Assembly: GCA_016706685.1 (NCBI GenBank)
Contig: JADJJE010000030.1
Coordinates: 1 to 64,000, forward strand
Source of the DNA: Sandaracinaceae bacterium
GTDB lineage: Bacteria; Myxococcota_A; Polyangia; Polyangiales; Houyiibacteriaceae
Direction: 5' to 3'
Length of the DNA stretch: 64,000 bases
Shown here piece after piece: positions 36,602 to 46,468 of this stretch (position 1 is its first letter; every line of letters begins with the position of its first letter). The position numbers were made by a program, and so were the translations under genes. The notes under the pieces are model-generated. The model saw only the letters and a list, made by a program, of their open reading frames with translations, ran no database searches and had not been told where the DNA came from.

Positions 36602-36705
36602 GCTCACGTTCGAGCACGACGCCGACCTCAGTTGCAGCGAAATTCACACGCCCCACCCCCTCGACACAGTACCCTCTCGTTGGCTTTTCGGACTGGAGTC
36701 GAGAC

Positions 36706-39700
36706 ATGAACGTTCACCGTGTGGCCTTGGCGAGCTCGCTGGCCGCTGCCCTGTTTGTTCTCCCTGGCTGCGGTGACGCGGGCGTTCGCATGGACGCTGG
36801 CGCCGACGGGGCGCGGCAGTCCTGCATGGACGCGACGGACTGCGACGACGGCATGTTCTGCAACGGCGCAGAGACGTGCCAGGTGGGCGCGCCCGGCGCG
36901 GACGCGTTCGGCTGCTTGCCGGCGGGGGATCCGCCCTGCGCGCTCGACGCCGTGTGCGAGGAGTCGCGCGACCGCTGCGTGGGGGACTGCGAGACCATGC
37001 CGGACTTCGACGACGACGGCACCGACCGCGTCGCGTGCGGCGGAACCGACTGCGACGACACGGACGCCAACCGCTTCGTGGGCAACGTGGAGGTGTGCGA
37101 CCTCGCGGGGCACGACGAGGACTGCGACAGCGCTACGCTCGGCGGGCGGGACATCGACAGCGACGGCTACGTGGACGCCGCGTGCTGCAACCCGGACGGA
37201 GCGGGCGGGACGGAGTGCGGCGATGACTGCGATGACCTGTCGCCTTCGGCTCGGCCCGGGAGCGTGGAGGTGTGCGACAGCGTGGACAACGACTGCGACG
37301 GCGACTTCGACGAGGGCGTGGCGTTCCCGGGGTTCGTGGACGCGGACCGCGACTACAGCGGCGACGTGAGCATGCCCATCGTGGCGTGCTTGGGATCGCC
37401 CGGGTTTGCCACCACGGCGGGCGACTGCGACGACACCGACCCGCACGCCAGCAACCTGCAGGTGGAGGTGTGTGACGGCGTGGACAACGACTGCGACGGG
37501 GGCACGGACGAGAACCCGCGCCCAACGCCGTGGTATCTGGACGACGACTCGGACCAGTTTGCGGAGCCCGGAGCTCAACCCCACCGTGGCCTGCGTGCCG
37601 CCGACCGCCATGCACGTGCTGCTGCCGCTCGACTGCGACGACAGCACCGCGCTGCGCGGGCCGCTGGCACCCGAGCTGTGCAACGCGCTCGACGACAACT
37701 GCAACGGCGCGGCCGACTTCGTGGTGAGCGCGTTCAACTACGAGGACGACGACCGCGACGGCTACGCCGACAGTGGCTGCGGCGGGAACGACTGCGACGA
37801 CCGCGACCCCACTAGCCGTCCAGGCGCCGAGGAGCGCCTGGACGGCCGGGACAACGACTGCGATGGCAGCGTGGACGAGAACGTGATGCCCGCGCTGTTC
37901 TTCCGCGACCTCGACGGCGACCTCTACGGCGACGCGACCATGTTCGTGGTGGCCGCCAGCGTGCCCACGGGCTACGTGGCGCGCGCCGGCGACTGCGCCG
38001 ACAACGACGTCCGGCGCTTCCCCGGGAACGTGGAGCGCTGCGACGTGCTCGACAACGACTGCGACCAGCGCGTGGACGAGCACGCCATCGATCCGGGCAC
38101 GTTCTACCGCGACGCGGACGAAGACGGCTTCGGCGCCGAGGACCGCGTGTGGCGCGCCTGCGAAGCCCCCGAGGGCTATGTGAGCGTGAGCGGCGACTGC
38201 AACGACGACGACCCGAGCCCCTCCGGGGGGGTCACGAGCTGGTACCGCGACCACGACGGCGACACCTTCGGCAACCGCGCAGTGGCGAGCGTGGGGTGCG
38301 AGGCGCCTGCGGGCTTCGTGGCCGACGCCACCGACTGCAACGACCTCGACCCCGCGACGAACCCTGGAGCGACCCCGCTGTGCCACCCGCGCGACCGCGA
38401 CTGCGACGGCACGGTGGACGCCATGGAAGTGGGCTGCAGCGCCACGGCTTGCAACACCGACAACGGGGGCTGCGACCAGGAGCCGGTGGCCACGTGCAGC
38501 ACCGTGGGTATGGGCACTTCGTGCGCGTGCCCCGTGGGGTTCATGGGCAACGGAGTGGGCTCGTGCGGCTGCCTGTCGGAGACGGAGTACCTCACCGGCT
38601 TGAGCGCCACGGGCGGAACCCTCACGCCCGCGTTCGCGGTGGGGCAGCGGCACTACACGCTGGTCATGGACGCGGCGGCCACCAGCGCGGAGTTCACGCC
38701 CAGCATCGGCGCGCCGGCCGACGTCACGCTGCGCATCGCTGGGGCCACGCACGCGTCGGGCGCGGCGTTCGACCTCGGCACCGTGGCGCTGCGCACGCTC
38801 AGCCACTTCGACGTGGTGTTGCTGGCCACGCACGCGGACGGCTGCGTGCAAGAGACCACCATCACGGTGACGCGCTCGCAGTACCTGCGCGGCACCACGG
38901 GCGGTGGGGACAATGAGGCCGACGTCGTGTCGGTGTCGGGTGACGGAAACCGCATCGCGCTCGGCGACCGCCTGGACGGGGACAACGCCCCGGGCATCAA
39001 CGGCACCTCCACGGGTGGCCTGTACGCCGTGGGCGCGGTGTTCCTGTTCCAGCGGTCCGGGTCCACCTGGCAGCTCGAGGCCACGTTCCGCGCGTCGACC
39101 CTGGTGTCGCAGGACCGCTTCGGGGCTTCGGTGGCGCTCTCGTACGATGGCAGCACCATGGTGGTGGGCGCCGACAACCGTGACGTGGGCGCCTTCGATG
39201 CCGGCGTGGCGTTCGTGTTCCACCATGACGGCAACGCCTGGGTGCAGCAGGCGGTGCTGAACAACCCTGCGCCGTCTACCAACGACTACGTGGGCACGTC
39301 GATCACCGTGTCGAACGACGGAGACACCTTCGCCGTGGGCGGCCCCACGGAGGACTCGAGCGCCACAGGCGTGGGCGCACCCGTGGCGGACAACTCCTCG
39401 ACAGACAGTGGCGTGGTCTACGTGTACACGCGTAGCGGCTCGATGTGGTCGACGGCCACGCGCATCAAGGCGCCGGTCAACGGCCCGGGCGACCAGTTCG
39501 GTTCTGCGGTGCGCCTGTCGGGCGACGGCATGACGCTCGCGGTGGGCGCTCCGCTCGAAGACGGCAGCGCCTCCGGCGTGAACGGCGCCTTCGACGAGCT
39601 GCAGCCCAACAGCGGCTGCGTCTACGTGTACACGCGCAGTGGCATGACGTGGAGCTATCACTCCTACATCAAGGCGCAGAACCCTGGCATGGGCGACTCG

Positions 39701-40231
39701 TTCGGGCAGACGTCCGCGCTCGGTCTCGACGACCTCGGCCGCACGCTGGTGGTGGGCGTGCGCTTCGCGGACCTGGTCGGTACGGATAGCGGCGCGGCCT
39801 ACGTCTACACCTTCGATGGCACGGACTGGGGGTTCGAGACCACCCTCGTGGCTGGGAATGCCGACGCGGGCGATCGATTCGGCGTCGGCGCGTCCATCTC
39901 GGGCGACGGCCAGCACATCGGCGTGACGGCCCCCTACGAGGACAGCCGCTCGGCGGACGACCCGTTCAGCAACACCGAGGTGGACGCGGGCGCGGCCTAC
40001 GTCTTCGACCGCGTGGACCAGGCCTGGGTGGAGGCGCTCTTCCTGAAGGCTTCTTACCCGTACGCGGGCTTCTTCTTCGGGTACCGGTACATCTCGCTCT
40101 CGTCCGATGGGGCGGTCATCGCCGTCACCTCGCTAGACTGGGGATCGGGCGCGGGGCCGCGAACGAACGGGGACCGCAGCGACCGGAGCCGCTCGGACAG
40201 CCCGGGGGCGGCGTACGTCTTCGAGCGGTAG
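36706..40231 (+). CDS. Large lipoprotein with MopE-type metal-binding repeats and FG-GAP repeats (frameshifted)
   Basis: About 1174 residues once joined. Lipoprotein signal LAAALFVLPGC. Residues 30-560 hold at least eight MopE-type units (D.DGDG....DCDD.......G..E.CD..DNDCDG..DE), e.g. VEVCDSVDNDCDGDFDEGV and DCNDDDPSPSGG, a motif tied to copper binding in MopE of Methylococcus. An EGF-like segment (ACNTDNGGCDQ to CACPVGFMGNG) follows, then a cadherin-like beta domain (LSATGGTLTPAFAVGQRHY), then FG-GAP-like repeats (SQDRFGASVALSYDGSTMVVGA, GDQFGSAVRLSGDGMTLAVGAP) that form a propeller. Frame break near 37561 (DDDSDQF to SPELNPTVACVPP). Probably an outer-surface protein. Confidence 0.85.
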
Positions 40232-40284
40232 GCGGCCGAAGCCGAAGTCGACATAGCGGCCAGTCGAGTGCCCTGCCGGGGCGT

Positions 40285-41232
40285 CTATCTGGATGCTCGG
40301 CCGAGCTCCATGGCCTTGAACCGCTTCCAGAGCGCGCCCACCCCTTCGAGGTCTTGCATCGTCGCGGCGCGAAGGTGCTCCCTCGCGAACGAAGCGCTGC
40401 TGGCCAGCTCGGGGTGGCTGACCTCGATGTCGTGCAGGAGCCGGTCGGCGACGGCGGCGTCGTTCATGCCCCCGAGGACATCCTGCAGGGCCTCGAGGCA
40501 CTCGATGTAGCGCTCCATCTGTTCTGACGGTTGGAGCGGCAGGAAGAACTCCGCTGCGTAGCGCGTGTTCTTGGCTGCGATGCGCACCCTGTGGCGCTCC
40601 TCGGGCGTTCCGCGCGCCAGCCGCTTGCCGCGCTCGAGCAGCTTCTCGTGCCGGCGACGCAGGGTCTTCCTCGCGCGCTTCTCGAGCGGCTTCTGGAGCG
40701 CGGCGCGGGCGGTCTCGTCGAGGGACTCGCAGAAGCGCGAACCCTGGAGCCAGCTGTCCAGGGCGAGCATCAGGCGCGAGTAGCGCACGGACGTCACCGC
40801 CTCGGCGGCCTGCTGCCGCTTCTCCCCGGCCATGCTCAGCGCGACCTGCCGGAGCGGCACGAGGTCCGGTTCCTGCGGGCACCCTTCGATGAGCATCGGC
40901 AGGGTGGTGTCGGCCAGCACGTCGGCGTCACGCGCGGCTCCCAGCTGCTCACCGAGCCAGGTGAGCTCTTCTTGCAGCGCGGGGGGGAATGGGATCCATC
41001 GTTCGAACAAGCGCAGCGCAGAGCGCAGGCGGCGCGTTCCCACGCGCATCTGGTGTATGCACTCCGGGTCGGCTCCCTGCGCGACGCCGCGCTGATTGTC
41101 CTGCACCTGTTTCAGGCAGTTGCCCACGATGAGCCGAAACCCGTCTTCGACGCTCACCCCACGGCTCAGCGCCACAGGCTCGGCCTTGACGGCAGCGGCT
41201 GGGGCGACCTGCGGTTTGAGTTCCGTCGTCAT
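40285..41232 (-). CDS. CHAD-domain protein
   Basis: 315 residues. The CHAD domain (about 25-300) is a helical bundle rich in His/Arg: IHQMRVGTRRLRSALRLFERW, WLGEQLGAARDADVLADT and ERHRVRIAAKNTRYAAEFF carry the basic residues that bind polyphosphate in characterised CHAD proteins. No CYTH domain is fused or adjacent. It probably associates with polyphosphate granules. Start at ATG 41232, with a divergent small gene upstream. Confidence 0.9.
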   Translation of the reverse strand: MTTELKPQVAPAAAVKAEPVALSRGVSVEDGFRLIVGNCLKQVQDNQRGVAQGADPECIHQMRVGTRRLRSALRLFERWIPFPPALQEELTWLGEQLGAARDADVLADTTLPMLIEGCPQEPDLVPLRQVALSMAGEKRQQAAEAVTSVRYSRLMLALDSWLQGSRFCESLDETARAALQKPLEKRARKTLRRRHEKLLERGKRLARGTPEERHRVRIAAKNTRYAAEFFLPLQPSEQMERYIECLEALQDVLGGMNDAAVADRLLHDIEVSHPELASSASFAREHLRAATMQDLEGVGALWKRFKAMELGRASR

Positions 41233-41286
41233 GGTGGATTCACCATGGAAGTCCCACGCCCGCGCGCAATCGTCTAGGGTCCGCGC

Positions 41287-41547
41287 ATGTTCGACACCTC
41301 GGATGGGCTCGCGGTCTGCCTCTCATGCTTGCGGCCGCGGTCGGACCTCACGGCGGACTGGGTCCGTGTCGCGACCGAGGGCCGCGACCACACCACGTTC
41401 TACTGCAACGACGACTTCGCGTTCCCGGGACGAAAGCCCGTGAGCTCTCCCAGTCCCTGCCCGCACTGTCACGAAAGCTCGGCGGTCATCGCGGTGGCCA
41501 AGAGCGTGTTCGAGGGCATTGCGCGCTTCGTGGAGAAGCGAGGGTGA
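41287..41547 (+). CDS. Small protein with zinc-ribbon-like Cys pairs
   Basis: 86 residues. CLSCLRP near the N terminus and CPHCHESSA near residue 58 form two CxxC-type pairs, consistent with a small zinc ribbon; a further Cys lies at YCND. No family recognised. Start at ATG 41287, 54 bp from the divergent CHAD gene; ends 15 bp before the convergent P450 gene. Confidence 0.6.
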   Translation: MFDTSDGLAVCLSCLRPRSDLTADWVRVATEGRDHTTFYCNDDFAFPGRKPVSSPSPCPHCHESSAVIAVAKSVFEGIARFVEKRG

Positions 41548-41562
41548 GGCCGACGCAGCGGC

Positions 41563-42930
41563 TCAGCGCGGGACCAACCGCACCGGCAGCCCGTCGGTGG
41601 GCTTCGCGAACGGCAGGTTCTGCACCTTGGTGGGGAAGTAGCCCGGCTTCTGGAACTCGATGCGGTACTGGCTGAGCAGCTCGGCGTACAGGCTGGTGAA
41701 CAGCAAGCGCGCGAAGTGCAGCCCGATGCACTTGTGCGCACCGCCGCCGAAGGGCAGCCACATGAAGGGGTGACCCTTGTGCTCGTTGCGGTCCTCGTCG
41801 AAGCGGTGCGGGTCGAAGGCGTTCGGGTTGGTCCAGAACTCGGGGTGGCGCTGCAGGAAGGCGACGGGCACGCACACCATGGTGTCCGCGGGGATGGCCA
41901 CGCCGTCGATCTCGCAGGCCTTCACCGTGCGGCGCAGCAGCATGGCCACGGGCGGGTGCATGCGGATGGTCTCGTGGAAGACGCCGGCCATGAGCGGGAG
42001 CGTGCGGAACATGGTGTCGTAGCCAATGGGGCGCGGCGTGGCCAAGACCGCAGCCGCGAGCTCGTCCTGGATGTCTTGGTTGTTGGCCAGGTGGTAGGCC
42101 GCCATGGTGGCCGCGCTGGCGGTGGTGTCGTGCGCCGCCAGCATCAGGAAGATCATGTGGTTGGCGATGTCTTCGTCGGAGTAGGGCTGCCCGTTCTCCA
42201 TGGTGGCGCGGCAGAACGCGGCGAAGGAGTCACGGTCGTTGGACGCGCGCTTGCGGTCGATGCGCTCGAGGAAGAAGCGCTTCAGGTAGCGGCGCCCCTC
42301 GAGGCCGCGGTGGTAGTCCGTCCCGGGCCAGTCCACGCGCACCATGCCGACCGAGCCCTCCATCATGTCCGTGAAGGCGCGGTTGATCTGCGGCAGCTCC
42401 GCCTTGTCGCGCTCGTCCAGCCAGCAGAAGACGCCGAACGCGATGTCGAGCAGCAGTCGCTTGATGCCGTCGTACATGAGCATCTCGCGGGACTCGCCCC
42501 AGCGCTTGACGGTGGCCTCCGTCACGCTCTGCACCTGCGTGGCGTACTCGATCATGGTCTCGCGCTTGAACGACTCGGTGGCGATGCGGCGATGGTTCCG
42601 GTGCTCGCCGAAGTCGCGCATGACCAAGCCGCCGTCGAAGAACTCCCCCATGTGGCCCTTCCAGCCCATCTTGCACGAGAAGTTCTTGTCGCGGTCGAGC
42701 AGCACCACGTCCGCGTAGTCCGGGTGGTTGAGCACCACGGTCTTGAAGCCCGTGATGGACGTGCGGCTGATGCGCCCGAAGCGCTGATACTGGTCCGCGA
42801 ACAGCGCGTTCGGGTCCTTCACCATCTCGATGGTCCGTCCCAAGAACGGATACCCGTAGTCGCCTTGGATGTGGCCGAGGTGCTTGTTCGGGGGACGCTG
42901 GTCGTAGGGCAGGGTGGCGGTGGCGGTCAC
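41563..42930 (-). CDS. Cytochrome P450
   Basis: Soluble heme monooxygenase of 455 residues. I-helix oxygen-activation motif AAHDTTASAA, K-helix ETIR (HETIRMHPPVAMLLRRTV), PERF-like region FDPHRFDEDR and heme ligand motif FGGGAHKCIG with Cys near 401. Overall it resembles the bacterial/CYP51-type group of lipid or steroid hydroxylases, but the substrate is unknown. GTG 42930 is preferred: AGGA lies upstream and the frame beyond enters the intergenic operator region. Divergent from a TetR gene; redox partners are not nearby. Confidence 0.92.
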   Translation of the reverse strand: MTATATLPYDQRPPNKHLGHIQGDYGYPFLGRTIEMVKDPNALFADQYQRFGRISRTSITGFKTVVLNHPDYADVVLLDRDKNFSCKMGWKGHMGEFFDGGLVMRDFGEHRNHRRIATESFKRETMIEYATQVQSVTEATVKRWGESREMLMYDGIKRLLLDIAFGVFCWLDERDKAELPQINRAFTDMMEGSVGMVRVDWPGTDYHRGLEGRRYLKRFFLERIDRKRASNDRDSFAAFCRATMENGQPYSDEDIANHMIFLMLAAHDTTASAATMAAYHLANNQDIQDELAAAVLATPRPIGYDTMFRTLPLMAGVFHETIRMHPPVAMLLRRTVKACEIDGVAIPADTMVCVPVAFLQRHPEFWTNPNAFDPHRFDEDRNEHKGHPFMWLPFGGGAHKCIGLHFARLLFTSLYAELLSQYRIEFQKPGYFPTKVQNLPFAKPTDGLPVRLVPR

Positions 42931-42954
42931 GGGCAGAGTCCTGAGCAGGGGGAT

Positions 42955-43064
42955 GGCAGAGCATAACGGCCGTTTTGTCCCGTGAACAAGACGTTTTTGA
43001 TTTTTGTCCACTCCGCGAGACGAACCTCTGGAAATGTCCTGTGATTTTTGAGGTATGCTCTGCC
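42955..43064. repeat. 11-bp inverted repeat pair bracketing the P450-tetR intergenic region
   Basis: GGCAGAGCATA (42955-42965) and its exact complement TATGCTCTGCC (43054-43064) lie just upstream of the P450 and tetR starts. Each copy begins with TATGCT when read toward its gene, so they may be matched -10 elements; for P450, TTGTTC (18-bp spacer) fits as -35. Alternatively they are a second regulator site. Confidence 0.6.
42971..42993. promoter_or_regulatory. Candidate TetR operator
   Basis: A 23-bp imperfect palindrome with half-sites CGTTTTGT (42971-42978) and ACAAGACG (42986-42993), one mismatch, 7-bp centre. It overlaps the candidate -35 and spacer of the P450 promoter, in the 135-bp divergent region shared with tetR. 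AT-rich relative to its surroundings. Repressor binding is inferred from position. Confidence 0.6.
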
Positions 43065-43065
43065 C

Positions 43066-43695
43066 GTGCCCGTGAGCGACGCAGCGCCCGACTGGAAGGC
43101 CAAGAACCAACTCCCCCTGTACGACCGCATCCTGCAGGCGGCCGGCACGGCCATGGAGCAGGAGGGCATCGACGCGCTGCGCCTCGACCGCGTGGCGCGC
43201 GCCGTGGGCTGCTCGCGCTCGTCGCTCTACCGCTACTTCGACGCCAAGGAGGCGCTCATCCTGGCGGTGCTCGAGAAGCGCGTCATCGCCATGGCGCAGC
43301 GCATCGAGATCGAGCTCGAGCCGGTGGAGGACCCGGCCGACCGGCTCATCACGGGCATCGTGCGCGCCGTGGAGCTGGCCCACTCCGACCCGCAGTTCGT
43401 GGCGCTCTTCAGCGAGCCCAACAGCCCCACGGTGGTGCGCATCGCGGGCACCGCGCTCCCGCAGCTGCTCGAGCCGGTCATCGGTGCACTGCTGCCGCTC
43501 GCCGCGGACGGCGGCCTGCTGCCGGAAGACGTGCCCACCGAGGAGGCCGCGCGCTGGGTGGTCATGATCGTGGTGGGGCTGCTGACGTTCGACTCGAGCC
43601 GGGCCGCCGACCGTGACGCGCTGGTGCAGTACCTCGAGCGCTTCTTGATCCCGTCGCTCACGGGCGCGGGGACGTGGCGGCGCCAGCCGAGCTGA
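43066..43695 (+). CDS. TetR-family transcriptional regulator
   Basis: About 210 residues. N-terminal TetR HTH (RILQAAGTAMEQEGIDALRLDRVARAVGCSRSSLYRYFDAKEAL) followed by a helical ligand-binding domain. Start choice is open: TTG 43048, GTG 43066 or GTG 43072; I use 43066 because the candidate -10 lies at 43054-43059. It likely represses the divergent P450 gene and itself, with a lipid-like or xenobiotic effector (inference). Convergent with the SDR gene. Confidence 0.88.
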   Translation: MPVSDAAPDWKAKNQLPLYDRILQAAGTAMEQEGIDALRLDRVARAVGCSRSSLYRYFDAKEALILAVLEKRVIAMAQRIEIELEPVEDPADRLITGIVRAVELAHSDPQFVALFSEPNSPTVVRIAGTALPQLLEPVIGALLPLAADGGLLPEDVPTEEAARWVVMIVVGLLTFDSSRAADRDALVQYLERFLIPSLTGAGTWRRQPS

Positions 43696-43706
43696 CGCCG
43701 TTCACC

Positions 43707-44486
43707 TCACTTGGGCGGCATGCGGATGCCGCCGTCCACGCGAATGACCTCGCCGTTCATGTACGGGTTGGTCAGGCACTCCATGACCATGAACGCCAGC
43801 TCTTCGGCGCTGCCCAGGCGCTTGGGGAAGAGCACGGACTCACCCAGCTTGGCCTTGAACGCGTCGGCGTCCGGGCCCGAGCCGTAGATGGGCGTGTCGA
43901 TGAGACCCGGCGCGATGGTGTTCACGCGGATGCCCAGCGCCGCGAGGTCGCGCGCGATGGGCAGCGTCATGCCCACGATGCCGCCCTTGGACGCCGAGTA
44001 CGCGGCCTGCCCGATCTGACCATCGAACGCGGCGACGGACGCCATGTTCACGATGGCCCCCTTTGCGCCGTCGGCGTCCATGGGCGCTTGCGTGGCCATC
44101 GCGGCGGCGGCCTGGCTGAGCATGTTGAACGAGCCCAGCAGGTTGACCTTGATGATGAACGAGAACTTCTCGAGCGGCAGCGGCGTGCCATCGCGCCCCA
44201 CGGTGCGGGCGGGGCCACCGAGCCCGGCGGAGTTCACCAGCGCACGCAGCGGCGCGAGCTTCAGCGCAGCCGCCACGGATGCCTGCGCGTCCTCCACGCT
44301 CGAGACGTCGCACTTCACGAACACGCCACCCAGCTCCTTGGCGATGGCCTCGCCGCGCTCGGCGTTGAGGTCGGCGATGACCACCTTCGAGCCCGCCGCG
44401 GCGAGCTGGCGCGCGGAGCCCTCTCCGATGCCCGAGGCACCACCCGTGACGATTGAGGAGCTTCCTTCGAGATTCATGCGCGGCAT
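43707..44486 (-). CDS. Short-chain dehydrogenase (3-hydroxyacyl-CoA dehydrogenase type II-like)
   Basis: 259 residues, classical SDR. Cofactor motif TGGASGIGEG, DLNAERGE after beta-2 suggesting NAD preference, NSAGLGG, and catalytic Ser/Tyr/Lys in NMASVAAFDGQIGQAAYSASKGG. The APGLIDTPIYG and long PLEKFSFIIKVNLLGSFNMLSQAA segments are as in the HSD17B10/type II hydroxyacyl-CoA dehydrogenase group. ATG 44486 with GGAAG upstream. It may act with the nearby P450 on lipid substrates, though it is not in the same operon. Confidence 0.88.
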   Translation of the reverse strand: MPRMNLEGSSSIVTGGASGIGEGSARQLAAAGSKVVIADLNAERGEAIAKELGGVFVKCDVSSVEDAQASVAAALKLAPLRALVNSAGLGGPARTVGRDGTPLPLEKFSFIIKVNLLGSFNMLSQAAAAMATQAPMDADGAKGAIVNMASVAAFDGQIGQAAYSASKGGIVGMTLPIARDLAALGIRVNTIAPGLIDTPIYGSGPDADAFKAKLGESVLFPKRLGSAEELAFMVMECLTNPYMNGEVIRVDGGIRMPPK

Positions 44487-44676
44487 CGGATCTTCCTTTC
44501 GAGACGTGATCTCACCCGCTGGCGAATAAGCACGCCGAGCTCGCGGCGTCAACGCGGAGGCAGCGGGCGCAACGCACGCGGCGCAACGAGCATCGCGGCG
44601 TGCGGTGAGGTCGCACGCTCGCGGCCCCTCTGTATGACCATCGACGATGGATGGGCGGACCACTCAGAGTCCACGC

Positions 44677-46380
44677 ATGAAGAACTTAACCTCCTCGGTC
44701 TCGGTGTTCGCGCTCTCCCTACCACTACTCGCAGGCTGTGGTGGTGGCGACTCCTCCTCGCTCGTGACGGGCATGCCCACGGGACACACGCCCACGCCCC
44801 TTGCGGCAGAGATCGTGGGCACGTCCGCGCCGGGAGACGTCTGGTCTCTCTCGATCACCAACGGTCAGTTCACGCTCACGGGCGACAACGGCACCCCCGC
44901 CAACACGGCAGACGACTACACGGCCTCCGGAACGGCAGCGCGGTCCGGGGCAAGCGTGCTGCTGACCCCGGTGGGGTCCGACGACCCGCTCTTCCAGGAC
45001 CCGTTCTACGCGCTGAGCTTGCCGGGCTTCGGGTACGTGCTGCCCCTCGCGGGCCGCGCGATCGCCGCCATCGATAGGGGACCGTGCAACGTGGCCACCG
45101 ACGGCGACTACCACTACTTCCCGCTGGCGCAGAACACACGCCCGGATGGCCAGCAGTGGGGCTTCGACATGCAGATTCGCGGCGGCGTCGATGGGCGCGA
45201 GATCGTGCTCCAGGAGGCCTATCGCGACGGGGGGAACACGGGGGGGTGGGAGTGGACGCTCTCCAACGTGACCTGCGCGTCCGACGTGTTCACGGTGGGG
45301 GACATCTCGACGCCGTTCTCGCGCGACCCGGGCGTGGAGATGTACGAGGCGCCGGCCATCCAAAACGTGTATGGCGCGTTCTCGTCGAACGGCACGGCGT
45401 TGCTCGACTTCGGTCGCGGGTTCGGCGGCGTGGTGGCGGTGGCGAGTTCCGGTGTGCCTTCCACGGAGGCCGATACGCTGGCGGCGTACGCGCGCGTTCG
45501 CAACCGCATCCTGGTGGGCTACGCGGTGGCCACGCACGCCACGCAAGCCACCGGGGAGGACTGGTACGCGGTGGACGTCCAACGGGGCACCCGCGAGAAA
45601 GCGCTGCGCGTGGAGATCACCATGGGTGACGGCTTCATCGGCTCCATGAGGATGTTCGACCTGGACGGCACCATGGTGGCCGAGGGCTTGGACATCGATC
45701 TGGCGTTCTCGGACGGGCAAGCCTCGGTGAGAGTGGACTTCTCGAACGCGAGCGGGTCCTCGGCGGACCTCAATGGGGCGCTGATCACGAGCGGTGAGGA
45801 CCTGTCCATCGTGGCGGCCGGTCTCGAGGGCAGCGGGGTGAGCACCACGTTCAACGACGCGCTCGCCGTCACGCTGGGAGCGGGCGAAGAGATTTGGCGC
45901 ACGCAGTACGCCATGTACTTGCGCTTCCTGCCCCCGCGCGACTGCTTCGAGCCGGGCACGTCGCTACCCGACGTGTATGCGTCGTCGCTCGGCCGGACCG
46001 TCCCGTCGATGTTGGGGCGCACCTACGAGCGCATCGAGATCGAGCCCGTGCTCGACACCGACGGGGAGCTCGTGGGAACGCGGCGCATCGTCCACCACGC
46101 GGACAACACCATCGAGGACTACACCAACATGCCGGCGTTCCTGCTCGTGGACCGTGGGGCCGTGGTGCAGGGCGCGAGCACGGACGACTACCCCTTCCGC
46201 GTGTTTTGCGGCCCCAGCTACCCGTGGAACCCGGGGCAAGACGCTCTCGCGGCGACGACCGGATTCGCCACGAGCGCCACGAGCGGCTTCACGGTGCCAG
46301 GCACGTACATCATCGAGGTCGGACCCGCGAGCGGAAGCGGCGGCGGCTCGTCGCAGTATGTGGTTCTCGAAGTGCGCTGA
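44677..46380 (+). CDS. Large lipoprotein of unknown function
   Basis: 567 residues. Signal with lipobox SLPLLAGC, then a Ser/Gly/Thr linker. The mature protein is beta-rich; Cys pairs near 135 and 195 and again near 430 and 520 may form disulfides. No catalytic or binding motif is recognised. The C-terminal 70 residues (GFTVPGTYIIEVGPASGSGGGSSQYVVLEVR) resemble an immunoglobulin-like or PKD-like sheet. Confidence 0.65.
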   Translation: MKNLTSSVSVFALSLPLLAGCGGGDSSSLVTGMPTGHTPTPLAAEIVGTSAPGDVWSLSITNGQFTLTGDNGTPANTADDYTASGTAARSGASVLLTPVGSDDPLFQDPFYALSLPGFGYVLPLAGRAIAAIDRGPCNVATDGDYHYFPLAQNTRPDGQQWGFDMQIRGGVDGREIVLQEAYRDGGNTGGWEWTLSNVTCASDVFTVGDISTPFSRDPGVEMYEAPAIQNVYGAFSSNGTALLDFGRGFGGVVAVASSGVPSTEADTLAAYARVRNRILVGYAVATHATQATGEDWYAVDVQRGTREKALRVEITMGDGFIGSMRMFDLDGTMVAEGLDIDLAFSDGQASVRVDFSNASGSSADLNGALITSGEDLSIVAAGLEGSGVSTTFNDALAVTLGAGEEIWRTQYAMYLRFLPPRDCFEPGTSLPDVYASSLGRTVPSMLGRTYERIEIEPVLDTDGELVGTRRIVHHADNTIEDYTNMPAFLLVDRGAVVQGASTDDYPFRVFCGPSYPWNPGQDALAATTGFATSATSGFTVPGTYIIEVGPASGSGGGSSQYVVLEVR

Positions 46381-46468
46381 GCTTGCAGAAAAACAGGGGA
46401 GGGCGAACACACCGTGACCCCTCCAAATGCTCATCCCAATCTATGCGCGCGGTGGCAGCGTTCTGCCG

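Noticed and set aside
37133..39916. A 927-codon open frame on the minus strand opposite the MopE lipoprotein
   Set aside because: Arg/Ala/Val/His-rich translation with no family features; it is the antisense of GC-rich codons (GAC, GGC) of a well-supported gene.
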